From UBA7803 sp036381275 (GTDB lineage Bacteria; Pseudomonadota; Gammaproteobacteria; Pseudomonadales; Azotimanducaceae), in assembly GCA_036381275.1 (NCBI GenBank), contig DASVDC010000037.1, positions 1 through 64,000 of the forward strand: a DNA stretch of 64,000 nucleotides, read 5' to 3'. Within the stretch, counting starts at the first letter, position 1; every line of letters starts with the position of its first letter. Made by a program: the position numbers and the translations under genes. The notes beneath the pieces are model-generated. The model saw only the letters and a program-made list of their open reading frames with translations, ran no database searches and was not told the DNA's origin. Shown piece by piece: positions 8,031 to 15,540 of the stretch.

Positions 8031-10604
8031 ATGATCCGCTGCCGATTCACCGGGCGACGCGCCGGCCTGGCCGGTGTCGCGTTGCTCACGATGCTGCTCG
8101 ACCTGCCGGTGCAGAGCGCCGAGCCGCCGCCCGAGGCCGCGGTGGCGGAACCCGGCGAGGTGCCGGCGGAGCTCGGCCGGGTGCCGGAACAGGCGATCGA
8201 ACGGCCGGAGCAGAGCTACCGCGTCGCCGGGCTGGAACGGCCCGCCGAGATCGTAGTCGATGCGTGGGGCGTGCCGCACATCTACGCCGGCACGCACTAC
8301 GATGCGTTCTTCGTGCAGGGCTTCAATGCCGCCCGGGACCGGCTCTGGCAGATCGATCTGTGGCGCCGCCGCGGCCTCGGGCTGCTGTCGGAGGTGCTGG
8401 GCGAGCGCTACATCGCCCAGGACCGCGCCGCGCGCCTGTTCCTGTACCGCGGCGACATGTACCGGGAATGGCTCGCCTACGGTTCGGACGCGAAGCGCAT
8501 CGCCGAGGCCTTCACCGCCGGCATCAACGCCTACATCGACCTGATCGACGCCGACCCGGCGCTGCTGCCGCCCGAGTTCGAGCTGCTCGGCTACCGGCCG
8601 TCGCGCTGGCAGCCGGAGGACGTGGTGCGGATCCGCAGCCACGGGCTGTGGCGCAACCTCGAGAACGAGGTGAAGCGGGCGCGCCTCGCCTGCGAGCACG
8701 GCATGGAAGCGACGACGCTCTGGAAGGTGCTCCAGCCCGACTGGCAGCCGCGTATCCCGGCGGGGCTCGATCCGTGCAGCATTCCGGAGCAGGTGCTGCA
8801 CGAATACCGGCTCGCGACCGCGCCGGTGCGGTTCTCCACGGAAGAGGCGAAGCCGAAGGAATCCCGGAAATCGCGATCTCGAGATCGCTCCTACGGCGGG
8901 ATGGCGGGCAGCAACAACTGGGCGGTGGCGCCTTCGCGCACCGCCACCGGGCGGCCGATCCTGGCGAACGATCCGCACCGCGCGCACGCGGCGCCGTCGC
9001 TGCGCTACGCGGCGCATCTGGTGGCGCCCGGGCTCAACGTGATCGGCGCCGGCGAGCCGTCGCTGCCCGGCATCTCCATCGGTCACAACGAACGCATCGC
9101 GTTCGGCCTGACGATCGTCCCGATCGACCAGGAGGACCTCTACGTCTACGAACGCGCCGGCGAAGGGTACCGCTATCGCGGCCGCGTGGAGCCGTACCGC
9201 ACGATCACCGAGACGATTCCGGTGAGGGGCGAGGCGCCGCGGCGGATCAGCCTCGACTTCACGCGCCACGGTCCCGTGCTGCACGAGACGCGCGACCGGG
9301 TCTTCGCGCTGCGTGCGGCCTGGCTCGAGCCGGGCATGGCGCCCTATTTCGGCAGCGTGGAGTACATGCGTGCCGGCAACTGGCGCGAGTTCCTCGGCGC
9401 GCTGAACCGCTGGGGCGCCCCGTCCGAGAATCAGGTGTACGCCGACGTCGACGGCAACATCGGCTACAAGCCGGCGGGTCTGTTCCCGCGCCGGCGCAAC
9501 TGGGACGGGCTGCTGCCGGTTCCGGGCGACGGGCGCTACGAGTGGGACGGCTACTTCGACATGGACGCGTTGCCGGTGGAGCACAATCCGGCGCGCGGCT
9601 TCACCGGCAGCGCGAACTCGATGAACCTGCCGCCCGACTACCCGATCGCCGAGCGGCGCATCGGCTTCGAATGGTCGGCGCCGTGGCGCTATCGGCGGCT
9701 GTGGGAGGTCCTGCAGGGCCAGGAATCGCACAGCCTCGAGGATTCGCTGCGGCTGCAGCGGGACTACCAGAGCGTGCTCGCCCGCGAGGTGATCGAGCAG
9801 TTGCCCGACAGCGGCGTACCCGAAGTTGGCGCGGCCGGAGCCGGAGCAGCCTCTGTGGGAGCGGCCTCCGGCCGCGAACGCCACCCGACCCGCGTCCCCG
9901 CCGCGCTCACCGCTCCCGCCGAGGTCACGCCGGCGGGCGAAGCGATCGCGATGCTGCGCGGCTGGAACAAGGCGCTCACGCCGGACTCGGCACCGGCGCT
10001 GCTGTGGGCGCTGTGGTTCTACCGCTACCTGCCGCCGGCGCTCGCCGCGGCGCTGCTGCCCGAGGCGCCGGAGGACCTGCTGCCGCTCGACACGCTGACG
10101 ATCGTCGACACGCTCCGCTACCCCCTCGGCCAGACGGTGGCGCTGGAGACGCTGGCGGAGGCCTACGAGGCGGCGCGGGCCGAGTACGGCGATCCCGTCG
10201 GCTGGCGCTGGGGCGATCTGCACCGGATCCGTTTCCGGCATCCGCTGCTCGACCGCGCCGACGGACCGTTGGCGGCGCAGATGCGCTACCCGAGCCATCC
10301 CCGGGGCGGCAGCGAGCACACCACCAACAACACCGCGTTCGATCCGGCCGACTTCCTGGTCCGGAGCGGGGCGTCGTGGCGCATGGTGCTGGACGTCGGC
10401 AACTGGGACGCCGCCCGCATGACCAACGCCCCCGGCCAGTCGGGCGACCCGCGTTCGCCGTTCTACCGGAACCTCCTCGAGGGCTGGGCGGAGGACGCGA
10501 GCTTTCCGCTGCTCTACTCGCGCGAGCAGGTCGACGCCAACCGGGTGATGGTCATCCGGCTGCTGCCGGAAAGCTTCGACGCGGCAGAATCCGCCGGCTG
10601 GTAG
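8031..10604 (+). CDS. Penicillin acylase-family Ntn hydrolase with two REP-derived insertions
   Basis: An 857-residue exported precursor of the penicillin G / quorum-signal acylase family (periplasmic, heterodimeric amidases). Seen: signal peptide to about residue 29; alpha-chain motif GVPHIYAGTHYDAFFVQGF; the autocleavage site GMAG-SNNWAV with Ser294 as the N-terminal nucleophile; ANDPHRAH; GEPSLPGISIGHNERIAFGLT; and the C-terminal GGSEHTTNNTAFDP and MTNAPGQSGDP motifs. The substrate (beta-lactam, acyl-homoserine lactone or other amide) cannot be told. Oddities: a REP-like palindrome is translated as KSRSRDRSY in the linker just before the nucleophile (8869-8894), and another as SVGAASGRE near residue 610 (9854-9878). 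Both keep the frame. The ribosome site AAGGAGG precedes the ATG. Confidence 0.93.
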   Translation: MIRCRFTGRRAGLAGVALLTMLLDLPVQSAEPPPEAAVAEPGEVPAELGRVPEQAIERPEQSYRVAGLERPAEIVVDAWGVPHIYAGTHYDAFFVQGFNAARDRLWQIDLWRRRGLGLLSEVLGERYIAQDRAARLFLYRGDMYREWLAYGSDAKRIAEAFTAGINAYIDLIDADPALLPPEFELLGYRPSRWQPEDVVRIRSHGLWRNLENEVKRARLACEHGMEATTLWKVLQPDWQPRIPAGLDPCSIPEQVLHEYRLATAPVRFSTEEAKPKESRKSRSRDRSYGGMAGSNNWAVAPSRTATGRPILANDPHRAHAAPSLRYAAHLVAPGLNVIGAGEPSLPGISIGHNERIAFGLTIVPIDQEDLYVYERAGEGYRYRGRVEPYRTITETIPVRGEAPRRISLDFTRHGPVLHETRDRVFALRAAWLEPGMAPYFGSVEYMRAGNWREFLGALNRWGAPSENQVYADVDGNIGYKPAGLFPRRRNWDGLLPVPGDGRYEWDGYFDMDALPVEHNPARGFTGSANSMNLPPDYPIAERRIGFEWSAPWRYRRLWEVLQGQESHSLEDSLRLQRDYQSVLAREVIEQLPDSGVPEVGAAGAGAASVGAASGRERHPTRVPAALTAPAEVTPAGEAIAMLRGWNKALTPDSAPALLWALWFYRYLPPALAAALLPEAPEDLLPLDTLTIVDTLRYPLGQTVALETLAEAYEAARAEYGDPVGWRWGDLHRIRFRHPLLDRADGPLAAQMRYPSHPRGGSEHTTNNTAFDPADFLVRSGASWRMVLDVGNWDAARMTNAPGQSGDPRSPFYRNLLEGWAEDASFPLLYSREQVDANRVMVIRLLPESFDAAESAGW
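8869..8894 (+). repeat. REP-like palindrome (GATC-core variant) inside the acylase gene
   Basis: AATCGCGATCTCGAG..GATCGCTCCTAC forms a near-perfect hairpin and matches the variant unit at 46179-46203 (AGGAGCGATCT..GGTCGCGATT, opposite orientation). It is in frame and adds basic residues to the alpha/beta linker 5 codons before the predicted nucleophile Ser294. Confidence 0.7.
9854..9878 (+). repeat. REP-like palindrome inside the acylase gene
   Basis: An exact copy of the 25-base unit (TGTGGGAGCGGCC..GGCCGCGAA) also present at 35936 and 53973, and in inverse orientation at 1902 and 35971. It lies in frame in the beta-chain, in an Ala/Gly-rich stretch that looks like a surface loop extension. 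Confidence 0.85.
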
Positions 10605-10640
10605 GCTTGTCCGGAGCCGGCGGATCAGGAGGAGCGCGCG

Positions 10641-11306
10641 GTGCGCGTGCTGCTGGTGGAAGACGACGTTCCGTTGGGCGAGGCGCTGACGGCGGCGCTG
10701 GCGCAGGCGGGCTACGCGGTCGACTGGTTGCGGGACGGTGCCAGCGCCGACGCCGCGCTCGCCGTGGAGTCGTTCGACCTGTGCGTCCTCGACCTGACGC
10801 TGCCCGGCAGGGACGGCATGGAAGTGCTCGCGCGCGCCCGGCGCGCGGGTCTGACGCTGCCCGTGCTGATCCTCACCGCGCGGGATCAGCTCGCCGACCG
10901 GGTGGCGGGGCTCGACGCCGGCGCCGACGATTACCTCGTGAAGCCGTTCGACCTCGACGAGCTGCTCGCGCGGCTGCGCTCGCTGCTGCGGCGCTCGGCG
11001 GGCCGCGCGGACGAGCGGATCCGGCACGGCGACATCGAGGTGAACGTCGCGAGCCGGACCGTCACCCGCGGCGGTGAATCCGTCGAGCTCTCCACCCGCG
11101 AGTTCGCGCTGCTGCACGCGCTGCTCGACCACCCCGGCCAGGTGATGACCCGGCAGCGTCTCGAGCAGACGCTGTACGGCTGGGACGACGACGTCGGCAG
11201 CAACACCATCGAGGTGTACGTGCACCATCTGCGGCGAAAGCTCGGCGCCGATCTGATCCGCACCGTGCGCGGTGTCGGTTACGTGATCGATCCCGTGTCC
11301 CGATGA
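10641..11306 (+). CDS. OmpR-family response regulator (PmrA/QseB-like)
   Basis: A 221-residue two-domain response regulator. Seen: receiver with acidic pocket VEDD, phosphoacceptor Asp51 in VLDLTLPGRDG, conserved Thr in ILTARD and Lys in DYLVKPFDL; a winged-helix DNA-binding domain with STREFALLHALLDHPGQVMTR and SNTIEVYVHHLRRKLG. The order of motifs and length match the PmrA/QseB/TctD branch. The start is GTG with AGGAGG upstream. It overlaps the kinase gene by ATGA (4 bases), so the two are translationally coupled. A CTTAAG-N5-CTTAAG box, the site type bound by PmrA-like regulators, lies upstream of the following PepSY gene. Confidence 0.92.
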   Translation: MRVLLVEDDVPLGEALTAALAQAGYAVDWLRDGASADAALAVESFDLCVLDLTLPGRDGMEVLARARRAGLTLPVLILTARDQLADRVAGLDAGADDYLVKPFDLDELLARLRSLLRRSAGRADERIRHGDIEVNVASRTVTRGGESVELSTREFALLHALLDHPGQVMTRQRLEQTLYGWDDDVGSNTIEVYVHHLRRKLGADLIRTVRGVGYVIDPVSR

Positions 11307-12673
11307 CGTCGCTGCGCCGCCGCCTGCTGGTGACACTGCTCGGCGCGTTCGGCGTGGTCTGGCTGGTCGCGGTGCTGATCACGTACCTGAACGTGCGCGA
11401 TCAGGTCGAGCAGCGCTTCGACGACGAGCTCGCTCGCACCAGTCAGGTGCTGTGGCTGCTGTTCGCCGCGTCCGATCCGTCGGGGGCGGGCCCCGCACGG
11501 ACCGAGCAGGATGCATACGCGCGCCGCGTGCTGCAGCGCTTCGGCGTCAACCACGTGTTCCAGGTCTGGTACGGCACGGAGCTGATCGCGCGCTCGGCGA
11601 ACGCGCCGGAGCAGCGCATGGCGGACGGCATCGGCCTCTCCACCGGCATGATCGACGGGCAGCCCTGGCGGTTCTTCTATCGGGTGGACGCGCTGCGCGG
11701 CCTCGACGTGATCGTCGGAAACGCGCTCTCCGAGCGCCAGGGCGTGGTCAGGAGCCTCGTGCTCGGCACGGTCTGGCCGCTGCTCGCCGGGCTGCCGGCG
11801 GTGGCGCTCCTGATCGTGCTCGGCGTGCAGCAGAGCCTGCGGCCTCTCGATGCCGTTGCCGCAGCCATCCGCCGACGCGATGCCGACGACTTCACGCCGA
11901 TCGCCGGCGAGCGTGTGCCCCGGGAAATCACCCCGCTCACGGACGCACTGAACGCGCTGCTCGAGCGCATTCAGGCGACCTTCGAGCGGGAACGGCGCTT
12001 CACCGCGAGCGCGAGCCACGAGCTGCGAACGCCGCTGGCCGCGCTCAAGACGCAGGCTCAGCTCGCGCTGAAGTCACGGACGGACGCGGAGCGGGAGCAG
12101 GCGCTGCAGGGCGTCATCGCCGGCGTCGACCGGGCCGCGCATCTGGTGGAACAGCTCCTGACCCTCGCGCGCCTCGACCCGGACGCCGCGTCGGAGGACC
12201 TCGAGCGGGTCGATCTCGCCTCGCTCGCGAGCGAGGTCATCGCGGATCTGGATCGCCTCGCACGGCTTCGGGACGTGGAGGTGGCGCTCGACGCGGAGCC
12301 GTCGACGATGGCCGGCCGGCCCGCGGCGCTCGCGGTGCTGCTGCGCAACCTGATCGACAACGCGATCCGCCATTCCCCTTCCGGCGGAGTCGTGCAGGTG
12401 ACCGTGCAGCCACGGCCGGGCGCCGTCGAGCTGATCGTCACCGATCAGGGGCCGGGCATTCCGCCGGAAGAGCGCGAACGCGTGTTCCAGCGCTTCTACC
12501 GCGGACACTCCGAGACGGCGGGATCCGGCCTCGGCCTCTCGATCGTCGCGCGCGTGGTCGAGGTGCACCACGGAGACATCGTGCTCGAGCCTGCATCGCC
12601 GCCCGAGGCCGCGGCCGCGGCGGGCCGAGGCTCGGGGCTGCGGGTGATCGTGCGCTTGCCCACCAGCGGCTGA
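11303..12673 (+). CDS. Sensor histidine kinase (QseC/TctE-like)
   Basis: A 456-residue membrane kinase, partner of the regulator it overlaps. Seen: first membrane span at about 9-29, a periplasmic sensor of about 115 residues, a second span near 150-175, a HAMP region, the phosphorylation site His239 in ASASHELRTPLAALKTQ, the N box NLIDNAIRHSP, and G boxes VTDQGPGIP and GSGLGLSIV. The sensor loop resembles the two-component sensor N-domain of QseC/PmrB relatives. The signal is not readable; metal or cationic stress is a guess from the family and the PepSY neighbour. Confidence 0.92.
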   Translation: MTSLRRRLLVTLLGAFGVVWLVAVLITYLNVRDQVEQRFDDELARTSQVLWLLFAASDPSGAGPARTEQDAYARRVLQRFGVNHVFQVWYGTELIARSANAPEQRMADGIGLSTGMIDGQPWRFFYRVDALRGLDVIVGNALSERQGVVRSLVLGTVWPLLAGLPAVALLIVLGVQQSLRPLDAVAAAIRRRDADDFTPIAGERVPREITPLTDALNALLERIQATFERERRFTASASHELRTPLAALKTQAQLALKSRTDAEREQALQGVIAGVDRAAHLVEQLLTLARLDPDAASEDLERVDLASLASEVIADLDRLARLRDVEVALDAEPSTMAGRPAALAVLLRNLIDNAIRHSPSGGVVQVTVQPRPGAVELIVTDQGPGIPPEERERVFQRFYRGHSETAGSGLGLSIVARVVEVHHGDIVLEPASPPEAAAAAGRGSGLRVIVRLPTSG

Positions 12674-12720
12674 CCCGGGGACGAGTTGCGGGACCGCCCT
12701 CCGGCGACGAATGCCTCGCG

Positions 12721-12737
12721 CTTAAGCGTCCCTTAAG
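12721..12737 (+). promoter_or_regulatory. CTTAAG-N5-CTTAAG direct repeat (response-regulator box)
   Basis: Two perfect CTTAAG hexamers spaced by exactly five bases (CGTCC), 50 bases before the PepSY start. This is the known form of the PmrA-type box. A weak -10 (around TATCGT, 12748) follows at the distance expected for an activator site that overlaps the -35. The adjacent PmrA/QseB-like regulator is the likely binder. Confidence 0.7.
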
Positions 12738-12787
12738 CCAGCGCCGCTATCGTGGCGCCACTGACACATCCGAAGAAGGAGATTCCG

Positions 12788-13342
12788 ATGAACATCCGAA
12801 CCACGGCTCCCACCCGCCGGCGGCAATGGCTCCGCCGCTCGGCGCTCGCGGTCGCGGCCATGCTCGCCGCGGCGGTCGTCTGGGCGGACCGCATCGAGCT
12901 CGAGATCGTGAACAACGCCAAGCTGAGCCTCGCGCAGGCCATCGAGCAGGTCGAACGCGAGACCAACGGCACGGTGGTCGAGGCCGAGCTGGACGATGAC
13001 GATGACATGTTCTTCTACGAGCTCGGCGTGGTGACCGAGAAGGGCCTCGAGCGCGTGTACATGAATCCCGCCAGCGGCGCGGTCGTCGGCCGCCGTGCAC
13101 CGGGCATGGCGACCGGGCAGGTCCAGAAGAAGGGTGACGCGGTGCGCAACGCCGGCATCGGGCTCATCGAAGCGATCCGCATCGCCGAGGAACGCACCGG
13201 CGGCAAGGCGGTGGAGATCGATCTCGACCGCGAGCTCGGCGGCTACGTCTACGAGGTGAAGACCATCCAGCCGGGACGCGAGCACGAGGTGCAGATCAAC
13301 GCGCAGAACGGCGAGGTCCTGGCCGTCGAGGAAGACGACTGA
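12788..13342 (+). CDS. PepSY-domain exported protein, two repeats
   Basis: A 184-residue protein with a signal peptide (basic start, hydrophobic AVAAMLAAAVVWA) followed by two PepSY-type repeats: KLSLAQAIEQVERETNGTVVEAELDD and IGLIEAIRIAEERTGGKAVEIDLDRE (quoted in part only). PepSY domains are periplasmic modules thought to modulate proteases or sensors. ATG at 12788 is chosen because AAGGAG precedes it and the signal peptide begins there. It lies 114 bases after the kinase gene with its own candidate regulator box, so it may be a regulon member that feeds back on the kinase (inference). The acidic DDDDD run may bind cations. Confidence 0.85.
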   Translation: MNIRTTAPTRRRQWLRRSALAVAAMLAAAVVWADRIELEIVNNAKLSLAQAIEQVERETNGTVVEAELDDDDDMFFYELGVVTEKGLERVYMNPASGAVVGRRAPGMATGQVQKKGDAVRNAGIGLIEAIRIAEERTGGKAVEIDLDRELGGYVYEVKTIQPGREHEVQINAQNGEVLAVEEDD

Positions 13343-13360
13343 CCGGTCGCCAGCCGGAAG

Positions 13361-13400
13361 GACCCAGCCCCTCGAGGCGTGCCGCTCGAGGGGCCGGGTC
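13361..13400. terminator. Hairpin terminator between convergent genes
   Basis: GCCCCTCGAG and CTCGAGGGGC form a perfect 10-base-pair stem around an 8-base loop, extended by GACCC/GGGTC across one mismatch. It sits between the PepSY gene (plus) and the asparaginase-family gene (minus), so it can end both transcripts. No clear U-run follows. Confidence 0.65.
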
Positions 13401-13435
13401 ACACGGATCCACCTCCAGCCGCCGATGCCGCTCGA

Positions 13436-14521
13436 TCAGCCGAGCAACCCCTCGATCGTCTCGTGCCGTCCGCCGTTCTCGTCGCAGACCGCGAACTTCC
13501 GCCCCCCGTACAGCGCCACGCCCGCGTACTCCCCGTTCTTCGCGAGCACGTAGAAGTTGACGTTGAAGTCCGGCTTGCCGTCCTCCCGCAGCAGCCGCGG
13601 CTCGACCGTCTGTTCGCGGATGCGCTCGAGCGCCGCCATGCCGGCGTCCTTCGGGTGCATGCCCTGGCGCATCAGCTCCACGATCAGGAACGACGCCAGG
13701 CTGTACAGGTTCGCTTCGCCGCGGCCGGTGGATCCGGCGGCACCCACGGCGTTGTCGACGTAGAGACCCGCGCCGAGAATCGGCGAATCGCCGACGCGGC
13801 CCGGAATCTTCCAGGCGAGACCGCTGGTGGTGGTGACGCCGCAGACGTCCCCGGCGGCGTTGACGCCGTTGCAGTTGATCGTGCCGTGGAAGTGCTCCGG
13901 ATCGATCCTGCCTTCGGTGACCATCTGCCGGCCGACCGCGTAACCAACGGCCGCACGGGTCTTCGGATCCGGGTAGTGATCCGGGTCGGTGCGGCGCTTC
14001 CACTCGAGCCAGAGCGCGCGCGATTTCTCCGTGTTCAGATCGTCTTCGATCGTGAAGCCGAGGTTGCGCGCGAAGTCCTGCGCGCCCTGCCCCACCAGCA
14101 GGTGATGGTCGGTCAGGTCCGCGACCGCCTGCGCGACGCGTGACGGCGTGCGCACGCCCTGGAGGCAGGCGACGCCGCCGGCGCGCCGCTTCGGGCCGTG
14201 CATGCAGCAGGAGTCGAGGGTCACGACGCCGTTCGCGTCCGGCAGCCCGCCGTAGCCGACGCTGGTGTCCTCGGGATCGAGCTCGACGATGTTGACGCCG
14301 GCGATCAGCGCATCGAGCACGTCCGCCCCTTCCGTGATCCGGCGGAACGCGAGCTCGACGCAGGTGAGTCCCTCGGCGCTCCGGCTCTGGAAGCCGTTGC
14401 CCGAGGCGATCACCACCGGACGCTTGGCGGAGCGCCGCACCGCCGGTGCGCCGGCGGCCAAGGCGGATGCGGTGGCGGCGCCCGCGCCGATGAAGGTCCG
14501 TCGGTTCAGGCCGCTGGCCAT
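13436..14521 (-). CDS. Asparaginase / glycosylasparaginase-family Ntn hydrolase with Tat signal
   Basis: A 361-residue type 2 asparaginase-family precursor that self-cleaves to expose a threonine nucleophile and hydrolyses asparagine, isoaspartyl or N-glycan-asparagine bonds. Seen: a Tat signal LNRRTFIGAG at residues 5-14; VGYGGLPDANGVVTLDS; the cleavage site HG-TIN with Thr214; and the substrate-binding IPGRVGDSPILGAG. The residue before the nucleophile is Gly, as in isoaspartyl peptidases, rather than the Asp of classical glycosylasparaginases. The start ATG has GGGAGGAGG just upstream. It is the last gene of the minus-strand polyamine run and is separated from aguB by 46 bases. Export suggests a role in scavenging peptides or glycans outside the cytoplasm. 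Confidence 0.9.
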   Translation of the reverse strand: MASGLNRRTFIGAGAATASALAAGAPAVRRSAKRPVVIASGNGFQSRSAEGLTCVELAFRRITEGADVLDALIAGVNIVELDPEDTSVGYGGLPDANGVVTLDSCCMHGPKRRAGGVACLQGVRTPSRVAQAVADLTDHHLLVGQGAQDFARNLGFTIEDDLNTEKSRALWLEWKRRTDPDHYPDPKTRAAVGYAVGRQMVTEGRIDPEHFHGTINCNGVNAAGDVCGVTTTSGLAWKIPGRVGDSPILGAGLYVDNAVGAAGSTGRGEANLYSLASFLIVELMRQGMHPKDAGMAALERIREQTVEPRLLREDGKPDFNVNFYVLAKNGEYAGVALYGGRKFAVCDENGGRHETIEGLLG

Positions 14522-14533
14522 ACCTCCTCCCTG

Positions 14534-14559
14534 TTCGCGGTCTGGAGACCGTTCGTACA
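14534..14559 (-). repeat. Degenerate REP-like unit
   Basis: TTCGCGGTCTGGAGACCG followed by TTCGTAC has the same ends and hairpin form as the window's REP-like family but diverged sequence. It lies in the 46-base gap between aguB and the asparaginase-family gene. Confidence 0.4.
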
Positions 14560-14567
14560 AAAGATCG

Positions 14568-15464
14568 TCAGTCGTCGTCGAGGAAGCGCCGCTCGAGCGG
14601 TGCGTACGCGTCGATGCGCCGGTCACGCAGGAACGGCCAGCCCTGCCGCTGCGCGGCGATGCGGGCGAGGTCCAGCTCGACGATCAGCACCGTCTCTTCG
14701 TCCTGGCCGGCACGCGCCACGATCGAACCGTCCGGTGCGACGACGAAGCTCTGACCCCAGAACTGGATGCCGCCGTTGCCGGACGGGTCCGGCTCGAACC
14801 CGGTGCGGTTCGCCGCGACGACGTAGCAGCCGTTCGCGATCGCGTGACTGCGCTGGATCGTTTCCCAGGCGTCGTGCTGCGCCGGCCCCACCACCTTCTG
14901 CTCTTCCGGGTGCCAGCCGATCGCGGTCGGGTAGACGAGCACCTGCGCACCCATCATCGCGGTCAGGCGCGCCGCTTCCGGATACCACTGGTCCCAGCAG
15001 ACCAGCAGCCCGACCTTCGTGCGTCGCGTATCGTATGCTCTGAAGCCGAGGTCGCCCGGTGTGAAGTAGAACTTCTCGTAGTAGCGCGGGTCGTCGGGGA
15101 TGTGCATCTTGCGGTACTTGCCGACGTAGCCGAGCGCGCCATCCACCAGCGCCGCGGTGTTGTGGTAGAGGCCGGGCGCGCGCTCCTCGAACAGGCTCAG
15201 CACGATCGCGACGTCGAGCGCTTTCGCGAGCGCAGCGAACCGTTCGGTCGTGGGGCCCGGCACCGGCTCGGCGAGGCGGAAGCGCTCGTAGTCCTCGGTC
15301 TGGCAGAAGTAGCGCGAGCGGAACAGCTCCGGAAGGCAGATCAGCTCGGCACCGCGGCCCGCGGCGTCGCGCACCATGTTCTCCGCCTTGTCGGTGTTGG
15401 CCTCCGGGTCGTCGGACATCGCCATCTGGACGACGCCGAGGGTGAGAAACTGCGGTTGAGGCAT
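14568..15464 (-). CDS. aguB: N-carbamoylputrescine amidase
   Basis: A 298-residue nitrilase-superfamily amidase that converts N-carbamoylputrescine to putrescine, CO2 and ammonia, the last step of the agmatine route. Seen: the Glu-Lys-Cys triad as Glu46 (LPELF), Lys119 (KYRKMHIPDD) and Cys156 (LLVCWDQWYPE), plus the family-specific FRSRYFCQ and EKFYFTPGD. Length matches AguB (about 290-300). It follows speA on the same strand after a REP-like element, and aguA lies 5 kb upstream in the same run, giving a complete arginine to putrescine route. Confidence 0.95.
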   Translation of the reverse strand: MPQPQFLTLGVVQMAMSDDPEANTDKAENMVRDAAGRGAELICLPELFRSRYFCQTEDYERFRLAEPVPGPTTERFAALAKALDVAIVLSLFEERAPGLYHNTAALVDGALGYVGKYRKMHIPDDPRYYEKFYFTPGDLGFRAYDTRRTKVGLLVCWDQWYPEAARLTAMMGAQVLVYPTAIGWHPEEQKVVGPAQHDAWETIQRSHAIANGCYVVAANRTGFEPDPSGNGGIQFWGQSFVVAPDGSIVARAGQDEETVLIVELDLARIAAQRQGWPFLRDRRIDAYAPLERRFLDDD

Positions 15465-15486
15465 GATGTTGGTCCTCTGCCTTCGG

Positions 15487-15526
15487 TTCGCGGTCTGGAG
15501 CTGGGCGGGTGGCCACCGCTCCCACA
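15487..15526 (-). repeat. Variant REP-like palindrome between speA and aguB
   Basis: TTCGCGG..CCGCTCCCACA with a longer, altered loop (GGGTGGCCACC). Its ends match the REP-like family. It fills most of the 76-base gap between the speA stop and the aguB start, where it could act on mRNA stability. Confidence 0.55.
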
Positions 15527-15540
15527 GCGGCTCCTGCGAG

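Noticed and set aside
13861..13890. Loss of the nucleophile in the asparaginase-family protein, suggested by a GDVCG stretch where HDTIG might be expected
   Set aside because: Alignment by the fixed distance to GRVGDSPI puts the nucleophile in HGTIN (Thr214), so the catalytic residue is present.
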